The translations under genes were made by a program, and so were the position numbers. A stretch of DNA of 47,726 bases, taken from IMG/VR virus record IMGVR_UViG_3300006737_000052, positions 1 through 47,726 of that record; one strand, 5' to 3'. Origin of the DNA: a virus. This document shows, one piece after another, positions 16,012 to 25,180 of the stretch (the first letter of the stretch is position 1; every line of letters starts with the position of its first letter). Below the pieces are notes generated by a model that searched no databases, had not been told where the DNA came from, and worked only from the letters and a program-made list of their open reading frames with translations.

Positions 16012-17540
16012 CGAAGCGCCAAGAGCCCATCCTGCCCCGAGAAGTAGGCCCCGATCGTGGCCTCTCGACTGGTGGCGTACCCGTTGGTGGTGTGCCATAC
16101 GTCGCTGGCAGCGGGGGAGGGTTGCTGGATCAGGGTAAGACCCGCGTGCTCGTGGATGTGCAGGTGGTGAAGGTTCCCCGTCAGGGCGTACCGGTGCTTT
16201 GCAGACAGGTCGTGATCCCTCAACCAACCGTCGAGGGTGGTTGCAAGATCGGAGGCCTTCTTCTCGCCGTGCCCGTGATGCCCCACCAAGGCTGTCCTTC
16301 CGTAGATGTGGAAGGCGTGCGAGGACGTGAAGTTCCCGAAGGAAACCCTGGGATCGTCTTTGTAGGCAGCCCAACACACCGCCATGAGAGAGCGAGAGAT
16401 CAACTCGTCGTGGTTCCCTGGGATGCACTCCAGGAAGACCGCCAGGCCTTTTGACAGCAACCCATCAACTGCCTGCAGGTAGATCTCTGTTAGCTCCTTT
16501 GGAATCGTGTGCGGGATACCGTCCATGTCCTGGTGGTGTCGCATGGACGTGGTCGCCCCATGCACGTTGTCAACGTGCGCGATATCGCCGCCCACGGCGA
16601 GAAGGACGTAGTCGGGCATGCCGAACGCCCGGATGCCGTGCTCCACCGTTGTCTCTAGCCCGGCGTGGAACCTCTCCGCTGCGATAGCTCTGTTGTAGGC
16701 CTCCCCAGACGAGGCGAAGGAGTCGTCCACCAACAGCCCGAAGTGTAGATCCGAGGCCTGGTAGAAGCAGATGTAGCCCTGATCTTCTTCGCCCTTGCGT
16801 ACGGGAGGCGTTGTGTCTGGCTTGCGCCCTACGACGGACTCCAGGATCTCGCTGAAGGGGTCGAGCAGCCCTTGCTGGAGGGTGAGCCACTTACCTGCGG
16901 CCTTCTTGATCTGCGCCAGGTCCTCTTGCTCGACGCGCTTCGCCAGCTGGTACCTCTTGAGCGCCAGCTGCTCGTCTGCAAGATCATCTACTTCCCTCTC
17001 CGCCATCTCTTCAAGCGTGAAGGGCTCGTGTTGCTTGGTCAGGCCGTACAGGGACTTGATCTTGTGGAAGTCTCGCCGCGTGAGGCGGTGCTGGACCGCC
17101 ACCTGCTGCATGGTTTGACCCATACCGCCCTGCGCCTTGTCCACGTAGGAGCGGATCATCTCACGCAGCTCGTTCTCGGACAGGACAACCGTGCGGGGGA
17201 GCCCCGAAGCGGACACCCACTCGAAGAGATGTCGGCCGTTGGCCAGGGGAGTATGAGATCCGCTGTCTTTGGGCCCCTCGCCGTCGACCTGGGCCTCCTG
17301 CGTGTCTGGAGCCTCGCGGTTGTAAACCTTCCTGCAGAGCGCCCCTACGGGCAGATCACCACGAGCCTCTCGTTCTACCAGGTCTCTATCTAGATCCCCT
17401 CGAAGAACTTGGCTGACGGCTCGCGCTACGCGCTCCGACACCTTGTAGGTCCGCCGTATATAGCGGACGGCTTGGGGATCTCCAGGCCGCACCTTGTCCA
17501 GCACCTCAAGGACGCGGACGGCGACAGGTCGTTTACTCAC
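15993..17540 (-). CDS. Calcineurin-like metallophosphoesterase with helical N-terminus
   Basis: 515 aa. The C-terminal half carries the two-metal phosphoesterase motifs: SDLHFG, GGDIAH, PGNHDE, VGHHGHG and GNLHHLHIHE. The first 200 residues contain short helices that look like helix-turn-helix units (RRTYKVSERVARAVSQVL; QQVAVQHRLTRRDFHKIKSLYG). The combination suggests a DNA-binding nuclease or phosphatase related to SbcD/Mre11, but no ATPase partner is seen. The GTG start is preceded by AGGAG. It is the promoter-distal gene of the late operon and meets the early genes tail to tail. Confidence 0.85.
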   Translation of the reverse strand: MSKRPVAVRVLEVLDKVRPGDPQAVRYIRRTYKVSERVARAVSQVLRGDLDRDLVEREARGDLPVGALCRKVYNREAPDTQEAQVDGEGPKDSGSHTPLANGRHLFEWVSASGLPRTVVLSENELREMIRSYVDKAQGGMGQTMQQVAVQHRLTRRDFHKIKSLYGLTKQHEPFTLEEMAEREVDDLADEQLALKRYQLAKRVEQEDLAQIKKAAGKWLTLQQGLLDPFSEILESVVGRKPDTTPPVRKGEEDQGYICFYQASDLHFGLLVDDSFASSGEAYNRAIAAERFHAGLETTVEHGIRAFGMPDYVLLAVGGDIAHVDNVHGATTSMRHHQDMDGIPHTIPKELTEIYLQAVDGLLSKGLAVFLECIPGNHDELISRSLMAVCWAAYKDDPRVSFGNFTSSHAFHIYGRTALVGHHGHGEKKASDLATTLDGWLRDHDLSAKHRYALTGNLHHLHIHEHAGLTLIQQPSPAASDVWHTTNGYATSREATIGAYFSGQDGLLALRYISFS

Positions 17541-17549
17541 GGGAATCTC

Positions 17550-18227
17550 CTACTTAGGAGGGGTGCCTTCGTACCAACGGTCGAAGACGTTCACCAGCGC
17601 GGCAACAGCCACGCGGATCCTATCTCTGTAGAGCGCATCGTCTAGAGCTGGGGCGTCTTGCTCCTTCAGGTGGATGGAGAGGTAGTAGAAGGTACCCTCC
17701 GTAGAAAACACAGGAAACATGTGGACCACAGGGGATCCAGCGGCCTGGATGTTACCGCGCATGATCCCCTCTGCCTCGTCTGGGAGAACTTGAACGCCCC
17801 CCTTCTGGTACATCTTGACGAGTAGGTGGGTCAGCGGGGCGTCTAAGATCTGGTGCTGCCACTCCATCTTCATCGAACGCACGGCGTCTCCCACAGCCTC
17901 TAGGTCAATGGAGGACGTCAGATCTCTACCTACAGACGGGAGCTTGCCACCGTTCTCCTGCCGAGACAGAAAGACGCGATCTGCAGAGACCTCTTCGCGG
18001 AGCCTCTCCAGCGTATGCCACATAAGATCAGAATCCCGGAGGACCTCGATGGGGCGGAGGACGCGAGGGGGCTCCTCTTCGTCCTCGTGAGACAGCTCGA
18101 TGGCCCGCAGAGCTACATCTCGAAGAGCCTGGATCGCAGCTCCAGCGCCTCCTCCCAAGAAGAAGACGACGCCAAGCAGGACCCAACCGGGAACCTTGCC
18201 AGCTAGATCTGACAGCCCTTCTATCAC
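17550..18227 (-). CDS. Membrane-anchored hypothetical protein, 225 aa
   Basis: One clear N-terminal membrane helix (about residues 12-31, VPGWVLLGVVFFLGGGAGA) followed by a charged, acidic soluble region. The soluble part (residues 70-220) has alternating strands and helices and could be GAF-like. GTG start. It sits between tail-fibre genes and the metallophosphoesterase. With one membrane helix near the end of the late operon, a lysis accessory such as a pinholin or spanin cannot be excluded, but it is large for that. Confidence 0.7.
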   Translation of the reverse strand: MIEGLSDLAGKVPGWVLLGVVFFLGGGAGAAIQALRDVALRAIELSHEDEEEPPRVLRPIEVLRDSDLMWHTLERLREEVSADRVFLSRQENGGKLPSVGRDLTSSIDLEAVGDAVRSMKMEWQHQILDAPLTHLLVKMYQKGGVQVLPDEAEGIMRGNIQAAGSPVVHMFPVFSTEGTFYYLSIHLKEQDAPALDDALYRDRIRVAVAALVNVFDRWYEGTPPK

Positions 18228-18236
18228 TAGATCCGC

Positions 18237-18467
18237 CTACGACGTAGAGGACAAGGCGTTGAGGGCGGCCTCCCAGCGAGCCAGCAAGTCTTCAACGGGT
18301 TCCACCGAGATCCACTCCTTCTCCCGTTGACGGGTAACAACGCGAACCTCGCCGGTGGGGTCTCCCTCTCGATCGATCATAGCCCAGATGCCGTAGATGG
18401 ATGTGGGGAGCAACACGATCTCGGTTGGGCCCTCGGTGCAAACAAAGCGAAACAATGGACTGCTCAT
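18237..18467 (-). CDS. Hypothetical protein, 76 aa
   Basis: Small soluble protein with a beta-rich first half (LFRFVCTEGPTEIVLLPTSIYGI) and a helical end. The ATG has TTAGGAG nine bases upstream. It follows the fibre gene with a 15-base gap. Function unknown. Confidence 0.65.
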   Translation of the reverse strand: MSSPLFRFVCTEGPTEIVLLPTSIYGIWAMIDREGDPTGEVRVVTRQREKEWISVEPVEDLLARWEAALNALSSTS

Positions 18468-18482
18468 GGGTTCTCCTAACCG

Positions 18483-19319
18483 CTAAGCGGTCTTTAGTTC
18501 CGTGCAGACAATGAACGTGCCGGTTTTCATGGTGAAGTCTGTGCTGCCGTTTACGTTCTCTGCCACCAACAGATCTAGGGTTCCTGCGGTGCTACTTGTA
18601 AAGAGCGCACCCATGAAGTAGGCCACCTGGGTAGTGCTCCCGCCCGCGCCATTCACGGTGATGGTGTCCGTTCCGTTGAAGTTCTTAGGCACCTGATCTC
18701 CGTCCAAGTCTTGATGCCAAGCACCGCTCGCTCCTGTGGGGGGATCGAACGCGATCTTACCGTCGCTAGATGTACCTGACGTGTAGTGGATCATGCAGAT
18801 CATGTTGTACTTGGTGTTAGCCTCTAAGCTAGGACCAGTCATGACCTTGGTGAGGGTCGTACCGTTTACCGGCGTAGCGTCAGACGCTAGAACAGTGGAG
18901 AGAACCGTCTGGGTCGTTAAGAGCTTGGTTGCTAAGCCGTCCGTGAAGGCGTTGGTGTCTGCCTCTCCTTCGTAAAGCGCCTTGATCTGCGCACCGGTCT
19001 GGTCTTGAGTGGCCCCTGCTTCTACGCCGTTGAGCTTGGTGAGCAAGGCGTCCGTGAAGGCGTTGGTGTCTGCCACCGCTTCGTACGCGGACTTGATCTG
19101 GGCACCGGTCTGGTCTGCAGTAGCAGAGGTCTCGATGCCGTTGAGCTTGGTGAGCAAGGCGTCCGTGAAGGCGTTGGTGTCTGCCACCGCTTCGTACAGA
19201 GCCTTGATCTCCGCACCGGTCTGATCTGCCGTAGCAGAGGCCTCGATGCCGTCGAGCTTGGACTCGTCGGAAGAGCTGAACTCCGACCCAGAGCTGCCTC
19301 CTGGAAAGATCGCGGGCAT
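18483..19319 (-). CDS. Tail fibre protein with 37-aa tandem repeats
   Basis: 278 aa. I start it at ATG 19319, two bases after the previous stop, with GAGGTCTGAT before it. Residues 25-140 are three near-identical 37-residue repeats of the form LDGIEASATADQTG...NAFTDALLTK, a pattern familiar from fibres of many environmental phages. The C-terminal 130 residues are beta-rich (SGTSSDGKIAFDPPTG, NGAGGSTTQVAYFMG) and are probably the receptor-binding or trimer tip. It is the last structural gene of the tail set. Confidence 0.8.
   Translation of the reverse strand: MPAIFPGGSSGSEFSSSDESKLDGIEASATADQTGAEIKALYEAVADTNAFTDALLTKLNGIETSATADQTGAQIKSAYEAVADTNAFTDALLTKLNGVEAGATQDQTGAQIKALYEGEADTNAFTDGLATKLLTTQTVLSTVLASDATPVNGTTLTKVMTGPSLEANTKYNMICMIHYTSGTSSDGKIAFDPPTGASGAWHQDLDGDQVPKNFNGTDTITVNGAGGSTTQVAYFMGALFTSSTAGTLDLLVAENVNGSTDFTMKTGTFIVCTELKTA
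18910..19260 (-). repeat. 111-bp tandem direct repeats inside the fibre gene
   Basis: Three copies of a 111-bp unit, each encoding 37 residues; for example GAGCTTGGTGAGCAAGGCG recurs at 19031 and 19142. Copies are almost identical in DNA, more than protein constraint needs, so recent duplication or recombination is likely. Confidence 0.85.
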
Positions 19320-19320
19320 A

Positions 19321-20103
19321 TCAGACCTCTGCAATAGCGGGAGCGATGTAGACCCACGGGCGAGCCGTAACGCCTGACCCGTCTCCCGAGTCCTTGGTGA
19401 CGCTGTACGTCTCGACGTACAACCGCATGAAGCCCGCCACGTTGACGCGCTCCACAAAGCCCTGCGCGCTGATCGCCCCGATGTCTCCGGCTTGCGGGGT
19501 GACCCACGGAGCCGCTACGGGGATCAGGGTGGAGGTGGGCAGCTGGACCCACAGACGAGCACTGAAGCTCGCAGGATCGACGTAGCCCTCTAGCGCGGCT
19601 GCAGGAACCGCCGACCCACTACCAGGCGAGGTCTCGCCGGTAAAGTTGATCGTCATGTTCGCCGCTGCGCCGCCGTTGACGTCCGTCTCGTAGACCCAGA
19701 CGGTGTCCAAGACGCCGTCCGTAGTTCGCGCCACCGCACTGGCCCGGATGTTGCCCACGGCGGCGGTGTTGATCTTGCTCACCAGGTCGGCAACCGTGGC
19801 CATGGCGTCGGCCTTACCGGTGGAGGCGTAGGCCGTGCCGTCAACGGTCACGATGTAGTTGTAGGCCGACAGGAAAGCAGATCGAACAACCGTAAGGTGC
19901 GCCGACTTCCGCCCCGCCACTGCGCGGCGAGAGAGAAGCACGTAGGTGGAGACGGAGTTCGCGGTAGACACGCCGATGTTGACCGCGTTGGTGCCGGTAC
20001 CGGGCGGGTACAGCATCTCGGCGGGGGTGTCGATCCATGTGGCGTTGGGGTTCCGACCGATGGAGAGTTCGGTCGCGCCAAGGAGGTTGCTTATGATTGC
20101 CAT
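19321..20103 (-). CDS. Tail/baseplate structural protein, 260 aa
   Basis: Beta-rich protein low in Cys, with GVSTANSVSTYVLLSRRAVAGRKSAH near the start and a region similar in style to Ig-like or discoidin-like virion domains (TVDGTAYASTGKADAM). No catalytic motif. The ATG is at 20103 with GGAG upstream. It lies between two fibre-type genes, so it is probably a fibre or adhesin subunit; the precise role is unknown. Confidence 0.7.
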   Translation of the reverse strand: MAIISNLLGATELSIGRNPNATWIDTPAEMLYPPGTGTNAVNIGVSTANSVSTYVLLSRRAVAGRKSAHLTVVRSAFLSAYNYIVTVDGTAYASTGKADAMATVADLVSKINTAAVGNIRASAVARTTDGVLDTVWVYETDVNGGAAANMTINFTGETSPGSGSAVPAAALEGYVDPASFSARLWVQLPTSTLIPVAAPWVTPQAGDIGAISAQGFVERVNVAGFMRLYVETYSVTKDSGDGSGVTARPWVYIAPAIAEV

Positions 20104-20106
20104 GGT

Positions 20107-21231
20107 TTACTCCACCGCGTACTTGGTGACTGTGAGATATAGATCTTTGAAGAACCAAGCCTCGTGGGCCTGCCCGTGGGGAGGGTGACCAACCCCTTCT
20201 ACGTAGTATCGATAGTTCCCCAGATCGACTCTCTCCGCGATAGAGGCCGCCGAACCGAAGTCCCAGTCCGCCGTACCGGACGTAGAGACCCCGTTGTGTG
20301 TCAGGGTCAAAGTGGCCAGATTGGTTATCGTGCCGTCGGATCGAGCTTGTTTTCTTAGGTACCAAACAAAGTGGTTACCGCTCGACAAGCCGCCATCCCC
20401 AGTCAGGGGAACAGAGTGAAAAGACACATTCAAACCTGTGATGTAGATCTTTCCAACAGACCCGGCCTCGGTCTCTAAGTTTCTGCCTCCCAGGATCTCT
20501 GTAAGATCCCTCTGTACCACGATCTCTTGGTCTGCCGGAGCGTTAGAAGTGCTACCTGCGTTAGCGAAAGTACCGCTAACGGCTCTGGCCCAAACAGAGA
20601 AAACACCGTGTGCGTAGGCAGCGGCGAGACTGCCTGTAAAGGTCACGTTGTAGCCGTACCCGGCCTGGTAAGATACACCTGTCCCAAACGCTATTGCGCC
20701 TCCAGAGGAGCCCCAGCTTGCGGCAGAATCGCGCAGCAACGGGTCAGACCAGCCTCCGGCGCTGTCCATGAGGTAGTGTTTAAGCTCTAGAGCGGCGGTG
20801 TATCCGTACCGAGCGCGAGTCGTGGTGGCTGTGTTGGCCGCAGCCGTGAACCCTTTCCCGGCGTGGATCTGTCCCGAATAGGACCAGATATCTGTAGAGA
20901 CAGCCCAGGAAACCCGCCCGGTACCGCCTGTTGGGGACTCCAGCGTACCCCCCGTGTAGCTGATAACTGACCAGGAGTCCGTGTCGAGTTTCAGCTCGAT
21001 GATGTCCCCAGCCGAAGCACTCCCCCCTCGAAGAACCAAGGCGGTGCTAGATCCTCCCGAGGCCGCCGTCACGTAACCCCGCCAGGCCGAGGGACCCAGC
21101 GAGTCGAGATCGTAGAGCTTCCAGTTCAGGAACGCCACCGGAAGCGGCAAAGCCGGATCGAACCCCTGCAGCTGGTAAGAGTCTGGGGGGGTTGTACGGA
21201 AGGTGGCTGTGGTTGTCCAAACGGTCGCCAT
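20107..21231 (-). CDS. Tail fibre/receptor-binding candidate, 374 aa
   Basis: Glycine, serine and aromatic rich, nearly Cys-free and beta-dominated (WSYSGQIHAGKGFTAAANTATT, ARYGYTAALELKHYLMD), as usual for fibre shafts or lectin-like tips. Starts at ATG with TAGGAG upstream. Position after the gpJ-like and DUF2612-like baseplate genes fits a distal tail protein. Confidence 0.7.
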   Translation of the reverse strand: MATVWTTTATFRTTPPDSYQLQGFDPALPLPVAFLNWKLYDLDSLGPSAWRGYVTAASGGSSTALVLRGGSASAGDIIELKLDTDSWSVISYTGGTLESPTGGTGRVSWAVSTDIWSYSGQIHAGKGFTAAANTATTTRARYGYTAALELKHYLMDSAGGWSDPLLRDSAASWGSSGGAIAFGTGVSYQAGYGYNVTFTGSLAAAYAHGVFSVWARAVSGTFANAGSTSNAPADQEIVVQRDLTEILGGRNLETEAGSVGKIYITGLNVSFHSVPLTGDGGLSSGNHFVWYLRKQARSDGTITNLATLTLTHNGVSTSGTADWDFGSAASIAERVDLGNYRYYVEGVGHPPHGQAHEAWFFKDLYLTVTKYAVE

Positions 21232-21240
21232 CGAGATCTC

Positions 21241-21840
21241 CTAAGAGACGGGGTGCCACACCTTTGCGCCAGTAGCGGACTGGGGTGCGGTCGCGGGGAG
21301 CGGGTAGTAGTCGCGGGAAGATCCTCCCACGTAGGCTAGTAGGCTTTCAAGTAGCACAACAGATCCGATGGGGCAAGCCTGGGCCACTACGACGGCCACC
21401 CTCTCGGCGTACCCGTCCGGCATCCACTCCGTCCTCCAAGCCGTGAGGATGATTAGGTTTCGTTTGTACCGCGTGAACTCTACCGCGAGGGGTCCGTCCG
21501 TGGCCGTGCGCCACAGCTCCACCAGCTCGTCTACAGATCCGGTGCATCTCTTGCTCTGGAAGGCCGTGGCGATCAGGTGGCGATACCAGTAGTCGTCAAG
21601 GCCGTTGCGGGGGGTGCCCGCGACCCAGCCGTAGAAGTCCAGCTGCTTGCCCGTGGCGTGGGGCAGCGTGTTGCCTACGTGCGCGTCGAAGACGGTGTTC
21701 TCAAGGTACTGCAGGGTGCGGGCCACGGCCTGCAGGATCCCCACGCGCCCCGGAAGGGACTTGTGGTGCAGCGGCGAGAACTCCCCGACGGTGTCTTCAT
21801 GCAGTTGGTGCTTGATCGCAAGGTCTTCGGCGGTGGCCAT
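21241..21840 (-). CDS. Baseplate/tail protein, DUF2612-like
   Basis: 199 aa. The central pattern KQLDFYGWVAGTPRNGLDDYWYRHLIATAF followed by a GSVDELVELWR helix matches the layout of DUF2612 baseplate proteins, which take the gpI-like place next to gpJ and connect fibres to the baseplate. It follows the gpJ-like gene with a 19-base gap containing an AAGGAG site. Confidence 0.7.
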   Translation of the reverse strand: MATAEDLAIKHQLHEDTVGEFSPLHHKSLPGRVGILQAVARTLQYLENTVFDAHVGNTLPHATGKQLDFYGWVAGTPRNGLDDYWYRHLIATAFQSKRCTGSVDELVELWRTATDGPLAVEFTRYKRNLIILTAWRTEWMPDGYAERVAVVVAQACPIGSVVLLESLLAYVGGSSRDYYPLPATAPQSATGAKVWHPVS

Positions 21841-21859
21841 GAGGGGCGCTCCTTAGGGG

Positions 21860-23104
21860 TCAGCTCTGACGAACCACGATCCCGCCGCTCGCCGCAGAGG
21901 TGTCCAACGTGGCGAAGGACGCGGCATCGATGGCTACATCGTTTGTGGTCAAGGCCGCGCCCGCGACAGAGAAGGAGATGGTGGTGCGGGCCACGCCTTC
22001 GACAGCGGCGACTAGCCCCAAGAGATCTTGTTGCCGGATAGTCTCTCCAGGCTCCAGGCTCTCGAAGTAGAGACGCACAACCTCTTGGATCGGAGCGGTG
22101 ACAGACGAGAGGGTGCCCCCTGGCTCGTAGCCCGTGCTAGGATCTATGAACACGTCCACGGTGATGAGCGTGGCGGACATGAACCAGAACCCCTCGCGGT
22201 GCGGCCTTAGGTCTGCGCCCGTCACCTCGCCCACTACGCCGTCCGCGCCCGTCGCGGTCGGAAGAGATCTGTTGACGTTGCCGCCCAGCATGCCGAACAA
22301 CTGGGACAAGATCTGTTGTTGGACTACCGTAGTGATCGTATTGGGGTAAACCCAGATACCTACGCCGTTCTCCGGAATAGACCGGGTCGAAACCGTGACC
22401 GGGGCGAAGGTGGGGTTGTAGACCACGCGAACCTTCTGCACTCCGTTCAACGACTGCAAGACCGTCTGAATGGCCAAGGAAGATCTAGAGGAAGAGGAGC
22501 CCAGTCCCTTGGAGATCTTATTGCGGATCGATGCATCCGTCTCCGCCGACGTCCCCACGATCGCTGCGGCGTCGTTCGTCACGCCCGTCCAGCCCGCCAC
22601 ACCCGTGACGCGGTTGACAATGGTGCCCGCTGCGGCGGAGATCGGGCCTACGGCAGAGGCCTCGAAGACCGCCGTAGCCTGGTAGGGTGCGGCAGAGGGC
22701 AGGGTGACGTCCTCCAGCAGAACCCACTCGTTGGTGCCGTCGCTGGCCTTCGCCGCCCCTGCAGAAAGAAGCACGGGGCCGTTGGCCCACCCCGTGAGCT
22801 TGAGCGTGACCCGCGACTTCGACCCCTCGTCGATCGGAATGTGCGCCAGCTGCGCCAAGTACCGAAGCAGAAACCCGCTGGCTTGGTTGGGATCGTGGGC
22901 GTCGAAGACGGCGGAAACGCCGTTGTCGATCTCGCTGGCGATCTGGGCCGTGATGAGCAACACCGCCGTCGAGAACTCTGCGCGGTCGTAGCGAGGAACA
23001 GAGAACCCTAGGTCCGCGCAGATCCTATTGTACTCCGTCTTCGCGATGTCGAACCACTCGCTCGCCGTGCGGGCAAGGTATCCGGTGCTTGTGAGTCCAG
23101 CCAC
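21860..23104 (-). CDS. Baseplate J-like protein
   Basis: 414-aa protein resembling the gpJ/gp6 baseplate wedge family: N-terminal helical part (FDIAKTEYNRICADLG...DNGVSAVFDAHDPNQASG), central beta region with VGPISAAAGTIV and TGVTNDAAAIVGTSAETDA, and C-terminal ITVDVFIDPSTGYEPG. J-like proteins form the ring that changes shape when the tail contracts. GTG start with AGGAGG upstream. Neighbours are the gp25-like wedge and the DUF2612-like gene, the usual order. Confidence 0.85.
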   Translation of the reverse strand: MAGLTSTGYLARTASEWFDIAKTEYNRICADLGFSVPRYDRAEFSTAVLLITAQIASEIDNGVSAVFDAHDPNQASGFLLRYLAQLAHIPIDEGSKSRVTLKLTGWANGPVLLSAGAAKASDGTNEWVLLEDVTLPSAAPYQATAVFEASAVGPISAAAGTIVNRVTGVAGWTGVTNDAAAIVGTSAETDASIRNKISKGLGSSSSRSSLAIQTVLQSLNGVQKVRVVYNPTFAPVTVSTRSIPENGVGIWVYPNTITTVVQQQILSQLFGMLGGNVNRSLPTATGADGVVGEVTGADLRPHREGFWFMSATLITVDVFIDPSTGYEPGGTLSSVTAPIQEVVRLYFESLEPGETIRQQDLLGLVAAVEGVARTTISFSVAGAALTTNDVAIDAASFATLDTSAASGGIVVRQS

Positions 23105-23152
23105 GAGTAGACCTCCTTGGCGAGGGTAACACGGGTGATCTAAGAACGCTAG

Positions 23153-23590
23153 TCAGATCGCGGTGTATCCCCAGCTCAAGACCAGCGGCACCAAGATCGC
23201 GTTGTCCCCGGACGACTCGGCCCCAGCCCCGGCGTCCTGTTGACCGAGGACAGTCAGCTGGAAGGGCCGCTGCGAGATGAAGCCCTGGACGGACAGAGTG
23301 ATGACCCGCCCGCTCTGCTCCCCGTAGGACTCTCGCACCGCGATGTTGGGGATCTCTTCCAAGGTACGGGCCACCTCTTGAGCCAGGGCGGGCACGTTGA
23401 CGCCCCTATCGGTCAGATACCCGAGCCAATCGATCCCCTGCAGGATGTTGATGGGCCACTCGCCCTCCGCGATGGACAGGATCGTATCTGCCTGTTGGAG
23501 GATGAGCTGTTGATCCCGCTCCGTATCCGATATTCGGTCGGAAGGAAGAAGATCTCTGTTGTCTCCAGTGCATAGAACGTCGGCGCTCAT
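23153..23590 (-). CDS. Baseplate wedge protein, gp25/gp46-like
   Basis: 145 aa. The start is ATG 23590 because it sits right after the spike stop (TGACATG); the longer frame to 23668 would run inside the spike gene. QQADTILSIAEGEWPINILQGIDWLGYL followed by ALAQEVARTLEEIPNI resembles gpW/gp25 and Mu gp46 wedge proteins, which anchor the sheath to the baseplate. The next gene downstream is gpJ-like. Confidence 0.7.
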   Translation of the reverse strand: MSADVLCTGDNRDLLPSDRISDTERDQQLILQQADTILSIAEGEWPINILQGIDWLGYLTDRGVNVPALAQEVARTLEEIPNIAVRESYGEQSGRVITLSVQGFISQRPFQLTVLGQQDAGAGAESSGDNAILVPLVLSWGYTAI

Positions 23591-23591
23591 G

Positions 23592-24257
23592 TCAGTTCCC
23601 CTTGAGATCAGAAGTGCCGCTGACGGCGGGCGCGGTCGAGGTGAGTGTGTAGGCGAGACTACCATCACCTGCTAACGCTAACGCCGTTGCGATCTTTCCA
23701 AACTCCGCCCAAGCATCGGAGATTGCGTCTTGAACGCTGTTTTGGAACGCTAGGCTCTTCGCGGTGGCGGGGTTGTCGCCTATGCGAACGTCGCCTCCGA
23801 AGATCACCCTGTCTGCCGTTCGCGCTGCACCCGTAGGTAGCGTCCTGTTCATGATCAGCGGGAGGAAGAACCCGTCCCGGATCCCGTGTAGGCTTGTATC
23901 GGTAACATCCACGGGCCCCTGGATGTTCGTATCTAGCAGATCGTCCAACGAGTACATGGTCGGGATGTAGAGGCCTACGTCGTTTTGAGCCAACTTCAAG
24001 GACTGATCTGACGCCCCGCTCGCAGGCAACAGTACAGGTACGTCCGAGATCACCTGCGCCTGGACGTAGGTCCGGTCCTTGGTCTCTCGATCGGTGCGAG
24101 GGAAGTTCACCAGCGGCTGGATATCCGCCCGAGTGTTCCCGGTCTGCGCCTCGCCTACACGAACCACACGGGCGGGCATAGGGCCGTAGTGGTGGCGCAA
24201 CATCCGTTGGACGACCATCTCGATCAGCTCCATGAGGCCCGGCTCGAAACTAGCCAT
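23592..24257 (-). CDS. Baseplate spike protein, gp138/gpV-like
   Basis: 221 aa with an N-terminal OB-fold type pattern (ARVVRVGEAQTGNTRADIQPLV, VPVLLPASG, DVGLYIPTMYSLDDLL) as in Gp138 N-terminal-domain puncturing proteins. The C-terminal half is beta-rich with a repeated DNPAT/GDVRIG style and would form the spike. Role: piercing the outer membrane during contraction. Its start and the hub stop are joined as TGACATG. Confidence 0.75.
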   Translation of the reverse strand: MASFEPGLMELIEMVVQRMLRHHYGPMPARVVRVGEAQTGNTRADIQPLVNFPRTDRETKDRTYVQAQVISDVPVLLPASGASDQSLKLAQNDVGLYIPTMYSLDDLLDTNIQGPVDVTDTSLHGIRDGFFLPLIMNRTLPTGAARTADRVIFGGDVRIGDNPATAKSLAFQNSVQDAISDAWAEFGKIATALALAGDGSLAYTLTSTAPAVSGTSDLKGN

Positions 24258-24258
24258 G

Positions 24259-25176
24259 TCAGCTCCTAAGGATCTTGCCTACGCACTCGACGTAGAAGTC
24301 TTTGTTGTAGTTAGATCCCTTATAGGTAACCTCCCGAACAGCGACGCGCTCCTCGATCCAGCCCTGCATCCGTAGGTCGTAGAACTCCAGGAGCACATGA
24401 TCCCCAGGAGAGATGGAGGGCTCCAGCAACCCCTTGAACTTCACGCCCTTGTCCGTCCGCGTCACGCTCCCCACCAGATTGCCGAGATCAGGCATAGAGG
24501 AGAACCGGGTGACCAGCACACCGTCCCCGACCTCCGAGGCGTCGGGGTCCAGAAAGCGCACCTTGTCCCCTACGATGGACAGCTCTGTCTGGGTGTATTC
24601 CGCGATCTCCTGCAGCCCCTCCACGCAGTTTCCGGACCACACAAACCCCCGCGGGTAGATGATGCTGGGGTCGATGTCGCTTCTCTCGATCTCCCACTTG
24701 GACTCCGGAAAGGTGAACGTCCCGGCTACGTCGACCAACATCTCTGCTACCGCTTGTGCGGTCTGCCTCCCGGACAGAGAGACCTCCGAGACCGCTCGCC
24801 GGTAGCGAGGCCCTCCGGAGTGAGCAACGATCTGCAGCTTGACGTCCCCGGCAGAAGTCTTGGAGAGCGACACCCCGTCCCGAATGGGGATCCCCGCAAA
24901 CAGCAGGCCGAACCGGTTGGTGTACCCCGCCGAGATCGACAGGAAGCTGTCCTCCCCCCGGAGCAGGTCGTCCACCATCTGATCTGGAGGATTACATATC
25001 GACACAGATCCCGTGACCGGCTTCCCGTCCGTGCTGTACTTGACCTGGAAGTCGACGTGCAAGGACGTGGACTTGCCGTTCAAGAACTCCGGCTCCGCCA
25101 CGAACTTATAGCCCTCTCTCCCCTGGATCCCGGTCACAATCTCAATGACTCGACCGTATAGCTCTTGACTAGCCAT
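24259..25176 (-). CDS. Baseplate hub protein
   Basis: 305 aa, probably the hub that carries the spike (gp27/gpD/Mu gp44 functional class). Beta-rich, with LHVDFQVKYSTDGKPVTGSVSICNPP, a GYTNRFGLLFAGI segment, and a C-terminal SPGDHVLLEFYDLRMQGWI. Assignment rests on size, fold pattern and position between the plug-like and spike genes rather than on a unique motif. Confidence 0.7.
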   Translation of the reverse strand: MASQELYGRVIEIVTGIQGREGYKFVAEPEFLNGKSTSLHVDFQVKYSTDGKPVTGSVSICNPPDQMVDDLLRGEDSFLSISAGYTNRFGLLFAGIPIRDGVSLSKTSAGDVKLQIVAHSGGPRYRRAVSEVSLSGRQTAQAVAEMLVDVAGTFTFPESKWEIERSDIDPSIIYPRGFVWSGNCVEGLQEIAEYTQTELSIVGDKVRFLDPDASEVGDGVLVTRFSSMPDLGNLVGSVTRTDKGVKFKGLLEPSISPGDHVLLEFYDLRMQGWIEERVAVREVTYKGSNYNKDFYVECVGKILRS

Positions 25177-25180
25177 CTGA

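Noticed and set aside
24397-25161. Plus-strand open frame of 254 codons
   Set aside because: Antisense to the hub gene; no ribosome site and no plus-strand neighbours.
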